Assembly: GCF_000426485.1 (NCBI RefSeq)
Contig: NZ_AUFL01000004.1
Span: forward strand, 248,001-312,000
DNA: 64,000 nt
Direction of reading: 5' to 3'
DNA from: Indolivaga capnocytophagoides DSM 22835
GTDB taxonomy: Bacteria > Bacteroidota > Bacteroidia > Bacteroidales > Dysgonomonadaceae
The notes beneath the pieces were generated by a model. It worked only from the letters and a program-made list of their open reading frames with translations. It was not told where the DNA came from and searched no databases. Both the position numbers and the translations under genes were made by a program. Below are positions 18,557 to 27,729 of the stretch, one piece after another (within the stretch, counting starts at the first letter, position 1; every line of letters begins with the position of its first letter).

Positions 18557-18613
18557 CAAAGATAAAAATATTTACCATATAAAACTGATTTGATTGACAT
18601 AAAATCAGTTTTA
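18557..18613 (-). promoter_or_regulatory. gltB -7 box and upstream inverted repeat
   Basis: Minus-strand TATCTTTG (18564-18557) fits TAnnTTTG. Just upstream is a perfect 12-bp inverted repeat, TAAAACTGATTT (18580-18591) and AAATCAGTTTTA (18602-18613), with a 10-bp spacer, at about -30 to -63, a position suited to a nitrogen-responsive activator or repressor (inference). Confidence 0.5.
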
Positions 18614-18721
18614 CCTTTGATTTTTATAACAATTTATCTAAAATTTTACTTTTTGTTTCTAATTTTCAGCTAATTAGTATTTATGTGATTTATTATTAGA
18701 TGAAAATAAAATAAAATGATA

Positions 18722-18729
18722 TATATTTG
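18722..18729 (+). promoter_or_regulatory. asnB -7 box
   Basis: TATATTTG, a full match to TAnnTTTG, 41 nt upstream of the asnB ATG; no good -33 TTTG at the expected spacing. Confidence 0.5.
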
Positions 18730-18770
18730 CTAAAATTTCGACTAAAAAATCAAGTAAAATATAATTATAT

Positions 18771-20444
18771 ATGTGTGGATTTGTAGGAGCATTTGAATTA
18801 ACACAAGATCTGGAGGTCTTGCGTTCGCAGGTACTTAAAATGGCAAAAAAAATCCGTCATCGAGGACCGGATTGGTCAGGAATATATTGTGGTGACAAAG
18901 CTGTACTTGCTCACGAGCGATTATCAATCGTAGATATAACATCAGGAGGACAACCTTTATATAGCAAGGATAAGAAGCTTGTGCTAGCGGTTAATGGTGA
19001 AATATATAATCACCGAAGCATTAGGGCTAAATACGCAGATAAGTACGAATTTCAATCTCAATCTGATTGTGAAGTTCTTTTAGCTTTGTATCAAGATAAA
19101 GGTATAGACATGCTTGAAGATCTTAACGGAATATTTGCTTTTGCTCTATTCGATATTGAGAACAACAGGTATATTATTGGTCGAGACCACATGGGGATTA
19201 TCCCTTTATATATAGGTTATGATAAAGCCGGACAGTTATACGTTGCAAGTGAATTAAAAGCTTTAGAAGGGTTTTGTCCTAACATCAAAGAATTTCCGGC
19301 TGGTCATTATTTGGATAGTCGTGAAGGAGAAGTAAAGCAATGGTATAAGCGTGATTGGATGACTTACGATAACGTAAAAGATAATTCAACAGACATTGAT
19401 GTTCTTCGAAAAGGATTGGAAGATGCGGTTCATCGCCAGCTAATGTCAGATGTACCTTATGGGGTTTTGCTTTCGGGAGGGTTGGATTCTTCAATAATAT
19501 CGGCTGTCGCTAAAAAATTTGCGGCTCGCCGTGTTGAAAATGATAATGAAACCGAAGCTTGGTGGCCTCAGTTGCATTCTTTTGCGATTGGTCTGAAGGG
19601 GGCTCCCGATTTAATTGCTGCAAGAAAAGTCGCGGAGCATATCGGTACCGTTCATCATGAAATTAATTTTACGGTAGAAGAGGCTCTCGACGCATTAAGT
19701 GATGTTATATACCATATAGAAACTTATGATGTGACAACAGTCAGAGCATCTACACCAATGTACCTTTTGGCTCGATTTATAAAGTCAATGGGCGTCAAAA
19801 TGGTGTTGTCCGGAGAGGGTTCGGATGAGATTTTCGGTGGATACCTTTATTTTCATAAAGCACCCGATGCAAAAGCATTACACGAAGAAACAGTTCGAAA
19901 ATTAGATAAATTACATCTATATGATTGCCTGAGAGCTAATAAAACGTTATCGGCATGGGGTGTTGAAGGGCGTGTGCCATTTTTGGATAAAGAATTTATG
20001 GATATAGCTATGCGAATTAACCCCGCAGATAAAATGTGTGGAAGAAATGGCAAAATCGAAAAACATATCTTGCGTCAGGCGTTCGAAGGATATCTCCCCG
20101 AAAGTGTTACCTGGCGACAAAAAGAACAGTTCTCAGACGGAGTTGGTTATAATTGGATAGATTCACTTCGTGAAATGGCAGAGAAAAAGGTTTCTGACAA
20201 ACAAATGGAACGTGCTGCCGAGCGATTTCCTATAAATCCCCCGATGTCAAAAGAGGAGTATTGGTACAGAACCATGTTTGAGGAGCATTTTTCTTCAGCA
20301 TCAGCAGCAAGTACTGTTCCGTCTGTTCCGTCAGTAGCATGCAGTAGTGCTGTTGCTTTGGAATGGGACGAATCTTTCAAAAACAGAATAGATCCTTCCG
20401 GGCGGGCTATAAAATCAGTACATGCAGAAGCGTATGATAAATAA
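18771..20444 (+). CDS. asnB: Asparagine synthase (glutamine-hydrolysing)
   Basis: Converts aspartate to asparagine with glutamine and ATP. The protein starts MCGFVGAF, so Cys2 becomes the N-terminal nucleophile of the glutaminase domain. The synthetase domain has the PP-loop LLSGGLDSSII and the VLSGEGSDEIFGGY signature. 557 residues is normal for the AsnB type. Near the C-terminus there is an Ala/Ser-rich low-complexity stretch (SSASAASTVPSVPSVA) that may be a lineage-specific insertion. Divergent from gltB and followed by a terminator. Confidence 0.96.
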   Translation: MCGFVGAFELTQDLEVLRSQVLKMAKKIRHRGPDWSGIYCGDKAVLAHERLSIVDITSGGQPLYSKDKKLVLAVNGEIYNHRSIRAKYADKYEFQSQSDCEVLLALYQDKGIDMLEDLNGIFAFALFDIENNRYIIGRDHMGIIPLYIGYDKAGQLYVASELKALEGFCPNIKEFPAGHYLDSREGEVKQWYKRDWMTYDNVKDNSTDIDVLRKGLEDAVHRQLMSDVPYGVLLSGGLDSSIISAVAKKFAARRVENDNETEAWWPQLHSFAIGLKGAPDLIAARKVAEHIGTVHHEINFTVEEALDALSDVIYHIETYDVTTVRASTPMYLLARFIKSMGVKMVLSGEGSDEIFGGYLYFHKAPDAKALHEETVRKLDKLHLYDCLRANKTLSAWGVEGRVPFLDKEFMDIAMRINPADKMCGRNGKIEKHILRQAFEGYLPESVTWRQKEQFSDGVGYNWIDSLREMAEKKVSDKQMERAAERFPINPPMSKEEYWYRTMFEEHFSSASAASTVPSVPSVACSSAVALEWDESFKNRIDPSGRAIKSVHAEAYDK

Positions 20445-20782
20445 TCATTTTTATGCAATAATTAAGCAATACAAATTATCTTTGTATTGCTTTTTTTAAT
20501 TACAAATTGCTTGTTGTAGATGACAGATATAAATCAATTTATTAATATCATCTATAATAAAAACAACTAACTAATAAACAATGTTATACAAAAAGAATCC
20601 ATGTAAAATAACAACTCTAACATTATCTAACTATTTATTATCAATAATATCTTTTTTGCTTTCAATATGATTTGTTTTGATAATCAAAAATAAGATTTAG
20701 ACAAAAAATCTTGCAAGATTGAATAATTTATATCAAATTTGTATTGTAAAATAAACAAAAGCTCTAAAAACATCCATAAAAG
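20445..20782. other. AT-rich intergenic region between asnB and dapF
   Basis: Contains the asnB terminator and then about 280 nt of AT-rich sequence with no coding-like frame. The dapF-dapL-glnN promoter should lie here, but I find no exact TAnnTTTG at a good distance; TATCAAATTTG near 20732 is the closest. Confidence 0.5.
20464..20497 (+). terminator. Intrinsic terminator after asnB
   Basis: 12-bp perfect arms AAGCAATACAAA (20464-20475) and TTTGTATTGCTT (20481-20492), 5-nt loop, then T residues. Confidence 0.9.
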
Positions 20783-21622
20783 ATGAGAAATTTTAAGTTT
20801 ACCAAAATGCAAGGCGCAGGTAACGACTATATCTATATAGATGGTGCGACAAACCTCATAGAAAATCCCTCACAACTCGCTATAGAATTAAGCAATCGTA
20901 ATTTCGGTATAGGTTCGGATGGGCTTGTGCTGATATTTCCTTCCGAAACTTGCGATTTCAGAATGCAGATGTTCAATTCGGATGGATCAGAATCAGAAAT
21001 GTGTGGAAACGCAACCCGTTGTATTGGCAAATATGTATATGACAATGGTTTGACCGATAAAAAAGAAATAACACTGGAAACCAAAGCCGGAGTTAAATAT
21101 ATAACATTATTGGAAGGAGATAAAAGATCAAGAAAAGTTACGGTCGATATGGGAGAACCGATTCTTGATCCGGTCTTGATTCCTGTAAATATCGAAGCTA
21201 ATCCAGTTCTTAATCAACCTTTGGTTATCGATGGTAAGACATGGCAGATTAACTGTGTATCGATGGGGAATCCTCATGCTGTGATTTTCACTGAAAGAAT
21301 TAAAGATTTTGATCTTCCTGTGTTGGGTCCTAAATTCGAAAACAATCCCGTATTTCCTCGCCGAACTAATACAGAATTTATTGAAGTTGTAGATCGTAAA
21401 ACTCTTAACATGAGAGTCTGGGAACGAGGAGCCGGGGAAACTCTAGCTTGTGGAACAGGAGCCTGTGCTGCTACTGTTGCTGCAATATTAAACAATTATA
21501 CAGATCGTAAGATTACAATTCATCTTTTAGGTGGTGATCTGGAAATTGAGTGGAGAGAAAGTAACAATCATGTATATATGACCGGAGATGCTGTGACGGT
21601 ATTCGAAGGTATAATCTTATAA
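20783..21622 (+). CDS. dapF: Diaminopimelate epimerase
   Basis: Interconverts LL- and meso-diaminopimelate for lysine and peptidoglycan synthesis. The two catalytic cysteines are seen in SEMCGNATRC (C74) and LACGTGACAA (C223). Full length at 279 residues. First gene of dapF-dapL-glnN with a 44-nt gap to dapL. Confidence 0.96.
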   Translation: MRNFKFTKMQGAGNDYIYIDGATNLIENPSQLAIELSNRNFGIGSDGLVLIFPSETCDFRMQMFNSDGSESEMCGNATRCIGKYVYDNGLTDKKEITLETKAGVKYITLLEGDKRSRKVTVDMGEPILDPVLIPVNIEANPVLNQPLVIDGKTWQINCVSMGNPHAVIFTERIKDFDLPVLGPKFENNPVFPRRTNTEFIEVVDRKTLNMRVWERGAGETLACGTGACAATVAAILNNYTDRKITIHLLGGDLEIEWRESNNHVYMTGDAVTVFEGIIL

Positions 21623-21666
21623 AAGTAGTCAGTATTTCATAAACAAAAAGAACCTAGCTGTAGCAT

Positions 21667-22899
21667 ATGGCATTAATAAACGAAAATTATATCAAACTAC
21701 CGGGAAGCTACTTATTCTCGGATATTGCAAGAAAAGTAAATGAATTTAAAGCAGCAAATCCATCTGCTAATATTATAAGGCTTGGTATTGGTGATGTAAC
21801 AAAACCATTACCTAAAGCTTGTATCGATGCAATGCATAAAGCTGTGGACGAAATGTCTGACAGTTCTACATTCAGAGGATATGGCCCCGAACAAGGCTAT
21901 GATTTTCTGGTTAATGCAATTGTCGAAAATGATTATAAGGCCAGAGGTTTGGATATTCAAACTGATGAAGTATTCGTAAGTGACGGATCAAAGAGTGACA
22001 CCGGTAATATTGGAGATATCTTAGGAACCGATAATGTAGTTGCAATCACAGACCCAGTATATCCAGTATATGTTGATACTAATGTGATGGCAGGACGTGC
22101 CGGAGACTTGGGTTCCGATGGTAAATGGAATAAGATCGTATATCTGCCATGTACCGAAGAAAATAATTTTGTGCCTTCATTACCAACATCAAAAGTTGAT
22201 ATTGTTTACTTATGTTATCCGAATAACCCGACCGGAACGACCTTAACTAAAGATCAGTTAAAAGTTTGGGTAGATTATGCTTTGGCGAATAAAGTTCTTA
22301 TTCTATTCGACTCTGCTTACGAAGCATATATCACAGAAGATAATGTTCCTCACAGTATTTACGAAATAGAAGGAGCAAAGAAAGTCGCTGTAGAGTTTCG
22401 CAGTTTTTCTAAAACAGCAGGATTTACAGGTACTAGATGTGCTTATACGGTTATACCAAAAGAATTGATCGCCTATACAAGTAAAGGCGAAGAAATTCAA
22501 TTGAATAAATTATGGAACCGTCGTCACACAACTAAGTTTAATGGCGTACCATATATCATTCAGAGAGCAGCGGAAGCATGTTATTCTCCCGAAGGCAAAA
22601 AACAAGTAAAGGAAACTATCCAATATTATTTGAATAATGCAAAGATAATAAGAGAAGGTCTTGCCGCTCAAGGTCTGAAAGTATACGGTGGAGTTAATTC
22701 TCCATATATCTGGGTGAAAACACCTAATGGTATGACATCTTGGGCGTTTTTTGATTACCTCCTTAATGAACTTAATATAGTAGGAACACCCGGAGTAGGT
22801 TTTGGCCCAAGTGGCGAAGGGTATTTAAGATTGACCGCTTTCGGATCTCTCGAAAATACCAAAGAAGCTATCAATAGATTAAAGAATATAAAACTATAA
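21667..22899 (+). CDS. dapL: LL-diaminopimelate aminotransferase
   Basis: PLP enzyme that converts tetrahydrodipicolinate directly to LL-diaminopimelate, the one-step DapL route used by Bacteroidota instead of succinylase or acetylase steps. 410 residues; PLP lysine in [10 protein letters not shown] (K249), with the [11 protein letters not shown] motif. Its product feeds dapF directly upstream. 24 nt separate it from glnN. Confidence 0.95.
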   Translation: MALINENYIKLPGSYLFSDIARKVNEFKAANPSANIIRLGIGDVTKPLPKACIDAMHKAVDEMSDSSTFRGYGPEQGYDFLVNAIVENDYKARGLDIQTDEVFVSDGSKSDTGNIGDILGTDNVVAITDPVYPVYVDTNVMAGRAGDLGSDGKWNKIVYLPCTEENNFVPSLPTSKVDIVYLCYPNNPTGTTLTKDQLKVWVDYALANKVLILFDSAYEAYITEDNVPHSIYEIEGAKKVAVEFRSFSKTAGFTGTRCAYTVIPKELIAYTSKGEEIQLNKLWNRRHTTKFNGVPYIIQRAAEACYSPEGKKQVKETIQYYLNNAKIIREGLAAQGLKVYGGVNSPYIWVKTPNGMTSWAFFDYLLNELNIVGTPGVGFGPSGEGYLRLTAFGSLENTKEAINRLKNIKL

Positions 22900-22923
22900 T
22901 ATCCACAACAAAAATCAGCTTTT

Positions 22924-25107
22924 ATGTCTAAGTTACGTTTCAAAGCTGTTGCTGCCGCAGCAAACAGAAAACCTGTAGAGGTAGAAAAGCCACAAGGCAA
23001 AACGTCCGAATACTACGGTGAAAAAGTATTCAATCGCAAAGCAATGTCTAAGTATCTGTCAAAAGAGACATTCAAAGTGATGAGCAAGGTTATCGATAAA
23101 GGTGAGCCGATAGACAGAGGTATTGCAGAACATGTTGCTGCCGGTATGCGTATGTGGGCTCTTGAAAATGGAGCAACTCACTATACTCACTGGTTTCATC
23201 CTTTGACCGATGGTACTGCCGAAAAGCATGATGCTTTTGTTGAGCATGACGGTAATGGTGGTATGATCGAAGAATTTAGTGGAAAAATTCTTGCACAACA
23301 AGAACCGGATGCATCGAGCTTTCCATCTGGAGGTCTTCGTAATACATTCGAAGCGCGTGGGTATTCAGCTTGGGATCCAACATCACCAGCATTTATTATA
23401 GAGGACACTCTTTGTATCCCTACTATATTTATTTCATATACAGGAGAATCATTAGACTATAAGACTCCTTTATTAAAATCAATAGCAGCAGTAAGTAAGG
23501 CTTCGATTGATGTATGCCATTATTTTCCTGGAAGCGAAGATGTTACTAAAGTAAATTCTAATCTTGGCTGGGAACAGGAATATTTCCTTGTAGATGAAGA
23601 TTTATATGCTGCACGCCCCGACTTAATGTTGACTGGACGTACTCTGATGAGTCACGAAAGTGCTAAGAATCAACAGTTGGAAGATCATTATTTTGGATCT
23701 ATTCCACAACGTGTTATTAAATTTATGGAAGAATTGGAGTATGAATCTTATGCTCTAGGTATTCCGGTTAAAACACGTCATAATGAGGTTGCTCCTAATC
23801 AGTTCGAATTAGCACCTATATATGAAGAATGTAATTTGGCTGTCGATCACAACCTTTTGGTTATGTCTTTGATGGAGAAAATTGCTCGCCGTCATTCATT
23901 TCGTGTACTTCTTCACGAAAAACCATTCAAAGGAATCAACGGATCAGGAAAACACAATAACTGGTCTTTATCTACCGATACAGGCATTAATCTATTGTCT
24001 CCAGGTAAGGATACCGAAGAAAATCTTCGTTTCATAACTTTCGTTGTGAATATTCTTGCAGCTGTACTTAAAAATAATGGATTGCTTAAAGCATCTATAT
24101 CTTCAGCGACAAATGCACACCGTTTAGGAGCTAATGAAGCACCTCCTGCAATTATTTCGGTATTCTTAGGAACTCAGGTTAGCGATATTCTTGATAAATT
24201 CGAGAACAGCTCTGTTAAAGATGCTATTACAGTTGACGACAAAAAAGGCGTGAGCTTGGGTGTTGGACAGATTCCTGAAATCTTGTTAGATAATACAGAT
24301 CGTAACCGTACTTCTCCTTTTGCTTTCACCGGTAACCGTTTCGAGTTCCGAGCAGTAGGTTCTTCGGCAAACTGTGCATCAGCATTGACTGCGTTAAATG
24401 CATCTGTAGCTGATCAACTGAGAACTTTTAAAGCAGAAGTTGACGGGCTGATTGCAACTGGTAAATCTAAAGAAGAAGCTCTTTACGAAGTACTTAAGAA
24501 ATATATTAAAGAATCTCGTGCAATCCGTTTCAACGGAAATGGTTATAGTGACGAATGGAAGGCCGAAGCTGCTAAACGTGGACTTGATTGCGAAACAAGT
24601 GTTCCTGTTATTTATGACAGCTATACTTCAAAACAAAGTATCAAAACTTTTGCAGGTATCTTGTCTGAAGTAGAACTTCATGCCCGTAATGAAGTGAAAT
24701 GGGAAACTTATACTAAGAAAATTCAAATCGAATCTCGTGTATTGGGTGACCTCGCATTGAATCATATCATACCGGTATCTATCACATATCAATCTATCCT
24801 TCTTGTTAATGTCTCGAAACTAAAAGATGTATTCGAAGATTATAAAGAAAAAGGAGCAGAGCAAATTCGTTTGATCGATAAAATTTCAGGACATGTAAAT
24901 GCTATTAATGCTAAAGTACATGAAATGGTTGATGCTCGTAAAAAAGCTAACAACATCGAAAACGAACGCGAAAAAGCAATCGAATATCATGATGTAGTAG
25001 CTCCTTATTTGGATGAAATCCGTTATCATATAGACAAATTGGAATTGATTGTTGATAATGAAATGTGGCCTCTTCCTAAATACAGAGAATTATTATTCAT
25101 CAGATAA
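22924..25107 (+). CDS. glnN: Type III glutamine synthetase
   Basis: ATP-dependent synthesis of glutamine from glutamate and ammonia. At 727 residues it is the large GSIII type typical of Bacteroides and cyanobacteria, not the 450-residue GlnA. Conserved parts include NGSGKHNNWSLST, the NQFELAP region and NRTSPFAFTGNRFEFRAVGSS. Cotranscribed with the dap genes; together with gltBD it forms the ammonia assimilation path. Followed by a strong hairpin. Confidence 0.96.
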   Translation: MSKLRFKAVAAAANRKPVEVEKPQGKTSEYYGEKVFNRKAMSKYLSKETFKVMSKVIDKGEPIDRGIAEHVAAGMRMWALENGATHYTHWFHPLTDGTAEKHDAFVEHDGNGGMIEEFSGKILAQQEPDASSFPSGGLRNTFEARGYSAWDPTSPAFIIEDTLCIPTIFISYTGESLDYKTPLLKSIAAVSKASIDVCHYFPGSEDVTKVNSNLGWEQEYFLVDEDLYAARPDLMLTGRTLMSHESAKNQQLEDHYFGSIPQRVIKFMEELEYESYALGIPVKTRHNEVAPNQFELAPIYEECNLAVDHNLLVMSLMEKIARRHSFRVLLHEKPFKGINGSGKHNNWSLSTDTGINLLSPGKDTEENLRFITFVVNILAAVLKNNGLLKASISSATNAHRLGANEAPPAIISVFLGTQVSDILDKFENSSVKDAITVDDKKGVSLGVGQIPEILLDNTDRNRTSPFAFTGNRFEFRAVGSSANCASALTALNASVADQLRTFKAEVDGLIATGKSKEEALYEVLKKYIKESRAIRFNGNGYSDEWKAEAAKRGLDCETSVPVIYDSYTSKQSIKTFAGILSEVELHARNEVKWETYTKKIQIESRVLGDLALNHIIPVSITYQSILLVNVSKLKDVFEDYKEKGAEQIRLIDKISGHVNAINAKVHEMVDARKKANNIENEREKAIEYHDVVAPYLDEIRYHIDKLELIVDNEMWPLPKYRELLFIR

Positions 25108-25139
25108 GCAAGCAGACTTTCTATTGAATTATAAATAGT

Positions 25140-25172
25140 AAAAGCAGTGGAATACATCCACTGCTTTTTATT
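25140..25172. terminator. Terminator between glnN and the broken lipoprotein gene
   Basis: 11-bp arms AAAAGCAGTGG (25140-25150) and CCACTGCTTTT (25158-25168), 7-nt loop, T-rich on both strands; serves convergent genes. Confidence 0.9.
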
Positions 25173-25187
25173 TATCTGATTACTTTT

Positions 25188-25976
25188 TTATCGAGGATAA
25201 GAGACACTTGTGATAGTACGGGCAATTTTCAGATCAGGATATTTTTCTTTGTATTGATCAATGATATTTTCAGTAAAATACAGGAGAACAGGCCCCAGAC
25301 TTCTTAATGGCGGATAAATTCCACTGGGACTGATCATGTATGTGTGTGTTATATTATCCACGCTGAATGTCATTTCCCCATACGTATTACCAGAAATCTT
25401 CAAATTCTCAGAAAACTCACCGGTATGTAATTCTTTCTCTTTCGAATCAGTAATAGTAACTTTTCCTGATTGTGTTGTAATATAGGCTAATACTATAATA
25501 TTATGTTTCTTAAATAATATATTATTATCCATTTCTGATAGTAATAGAGTTTTGTCGGCATCAGATATGCCGTCAATTTCTACCCCTACATCTCCTGTGT
25601 AGATTTTTTTAATGCCTTCTTTTACTTCCAGATTTACCTTTAAAGAATTATTATCCGCATCAGTAATTGTGATTCTGGTAGTCCCTACTTTGTATGGCGT
25701 CACCTTGTATACTCCGGGTTCGTAAGTGTCAGCAGATGCAATCTCGCTATACATAGAGTTTTCATCTTTATCGGTAACTACAACTTTATATGTTCCGTTA
25801 CCTCCTTTGATACGGAATTCGAGAGTGCTTTTCACATCTCAAGATAGAGATTGTGCCGATACCCATTTATCATTTTCTTTTTGTTCAATTCTTAGGCTAT
25901 TTTCATCATCATCACTGCAAGACAGAGAGAATGCAAAAGTAAATAGCACAATAAATAGTGTTAGTGTTTGATTCAT
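25188..25976 (-). pseudogene. Surface lipoprotein gene interrupted by an in-frame TGA
   Basis: From the ATG at 25976 the minus strand encodes a lipoprotein signal peptide (MNQTLTLFIVLF..., lipobox FSLSC, Cys20) followed by SDDDEN, which fits the Bacteroidota surface-export signal. Codon 46 is TGA (25841-25839); the same frame then continues for about 215 more codons to 25188 without a shift. The later part has Ig-like beta repeats (VYKVTPYKVGTTRITITDAD). One point mutation from a sense codon would explain this. It could be a pseudogene, a sequencing error, or two pieces with restart at the GTG at 25835, which would lack any signal peptide. No family recognised. Confidence 0.7.
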
Positions 25977-26036
25977 AAAATAAAAGTTTTAGTCTTGTTT
26001 GTTTATAATTGGTGTTGTTATGCAAATATAAACAAA

Positions 26037-26065
26037 GAATGCTCTCTATTTACTAGAAAGCATTC
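26037..26065 (-). terminator. Terminator of the mre-rodA operon
   Basis: Arms 26037-26047 and 26055-26065 pair with one mismatch (GAATGCT core), 7-nt loop, and a T-rich run on the minus strand. It lies about 200 nt past the rodA stop; I see nothing else in that gap. Confidence 0.65.
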
Positions 26066-26262
26066 TTATATTTTATAGAGAAAGTTAAAATTCAAAGCCT
26101 AGCTTAAGAGTTATGGCATTGAGACTTAAATATTTCTATCAGATAAAGCAAATCGGGAACCTAAGGGCGGAGCTAAATAATTATCCCTCTCATTACCTTA
26201 CTATTTTTTAGGTAAATGGTTTCTTGCACATAAAGTCCTGCGCTAATAGAAACAGGACAAAT

Positions 26263-27720
26263 TTACCGTCTTTTCCGTGCCATATCCAACCTCAGGAAAA
26301 TAAACAGCAATATAGTAAATGCTAAAATAGAAGATCCTCCATAGCTAAAGAATGGCAATGGAATACCGATTACAGGTAATAATCCGATGACCATACCAAC
26401 ATTGATAGTCATATGAAATAAAAATATAGAGGCTACACTATAACCATACACTCTTGAGAATGTACTTTTCTGACGTTCCGCCAAAAAGAAAAGCCTGAGT
26501 ATAAGAACCGAAAATCCGATAAGTACCAATACTGATCCAACAAAACCTTGCTCCTCTCCTACTGTACAAAAAATAAAATCGGTATCTTGCTCAGGTACAT
26601 ATTTTAATTTTGTCTGAGTTCCATTCAGAAACCCCTTCCCCATGACTCCGCCTGATCCTATTGCTATCTTGGATTGGTTAACATTATATCCTGCTCCCAT
26701 CAGATCGTCTTCCATACCTAGCGATACTTTAATACGGATTTGCTGGTGAGGTTGTAATACATCTGTAAAAACATAATTGATAGAGCTTACATACGCCATA
26801 CTGAAAACTGCAAAAACTGCAAATAAGAGGTATGTCTTACTCCACTCCTTAACAGCCATAACCAGCAAATAAACAATGAGAGCTGAGATACCTATAATAG
26901 CAATAATACCCCAATCAATTTCAACATTCAAGAAATCCATTAAATAAGAGATACCTCCAAGTAAGGCTGCTCCTCCCAATATTATAAATGCGGTTTTATA
27001 ATCTTTGCGAAAATTAATAATCAATATTGCTGTGACAATCACAACAAACAGCACCGCGATACATTCCCCCAAAGTTAATGTGCCCATCTCTATATCCGAA
27101 TATTTTAATCCGAAAATGAATAGTACTACAGCACATAACCCTGTAAATAAAACCATGCCGGGTAGTCCTTCTCGATAAAGAACCAAAACAAAAGCAACAT
27201 AAACAAGTGCTGATCCGGTTTCTTTTTGTAGTACAATAAGAAGCATCGGTAAGACCACTATTGAAGTTATTATAACAAGGTTTTTTAACGTTAATAATCT
27301 GAAATTATATCGATTAAGGAATCTTGCTAAAGCAAGAGCCACCGCAAATTTCGCAAATTCGGCGGGTTGCAACCTGATGGAATCCGTAATAACCAGCCAA
27401 GATCTGGATCCTTTTATATCTGGAGCCACAACAATAGTCACAGCCAATAAAAGCATAAAAAAGGCATAAATCATATATGCGAAAATATCATATATACTAC
27501 TTTCAAGTTTTAGTAAAACAAAGCCGACTGAGAGAGAAAATCCCATCCACATCAATTGTTTTCCTGCCCGTCCCGAAAGATCGAATAGACTTGTTTCATG
27601 CTCATAATCATAACTGGCTCCGTATATACTTAGCCAGCCTGCCACAATGAGGAGCAGGTATATTATCAGAATAATCCAGTCTACACTACCGGTTATATGA
27701 TCATCTTCTTTTCTTAACAT
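26263..27720 (-). CDS. rodA: Rod-shape-determining peptidoglycan polymerase
   Basis: SEDS-family glycosyltransferase that polymerises peptidoglycan during elongation with PBP2. 485 residues with about ten or more hydrophobic segments; SEDS motifs include RLQPAEFAKFAVAL and the late GIPLPFFSYGGSS. Somewhat longer than E. coli RodA (370), as is common in Bacteroidota, with extra membrane segments in the middle. Last gene of the purH-mreBCD-mrdA-rodA operon; 9 nt after mrdA. Confidence 0.94.
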   Translation of the reverse strand: MLRKEDDHITGSVDWIILIIYLLLIVAGWLSIYGASYDYEHETSLFDLSGRAGKQLMWMGFSLSVGFVLLKLESSIYDIFAYMIYAFFMLLLAVTIVVAPDIKGSRSWLVITDSIRLQPAEFAKFAVALALARFLNRYNFRLLTLKNLVIITSIVVLPMLLIVLQKETGSALVYVAFVLVLYREGLPGMVLFTGLCAVVLFIFGLKYSDIEMGTLTLGECIAVLFVVIVTAILIINFRKDYKTAFIILGGAALLGGISYLMDFLNVEIDWGIIAIIGISALIVYLLVMAVKEWSKTYLLFAVFAVFSMAYVSSINYVFTDVLQPHQQIRIKVSLGMEDDLMGAGYNVNQSKIAIGSGGVMGKGFLNGTQTKLKYVPEQDTDFIFCTVGEEQGFVGSVLVLIGFSVLILRLFFLAERQKSTFSRVYGYSVASIFLFHMTINVGMVIGLLPVIGIPLPFFSYGGSSILAFTILLFIFLRLDMARKRR

Positions 27721-27729
27721 TATAGACTA

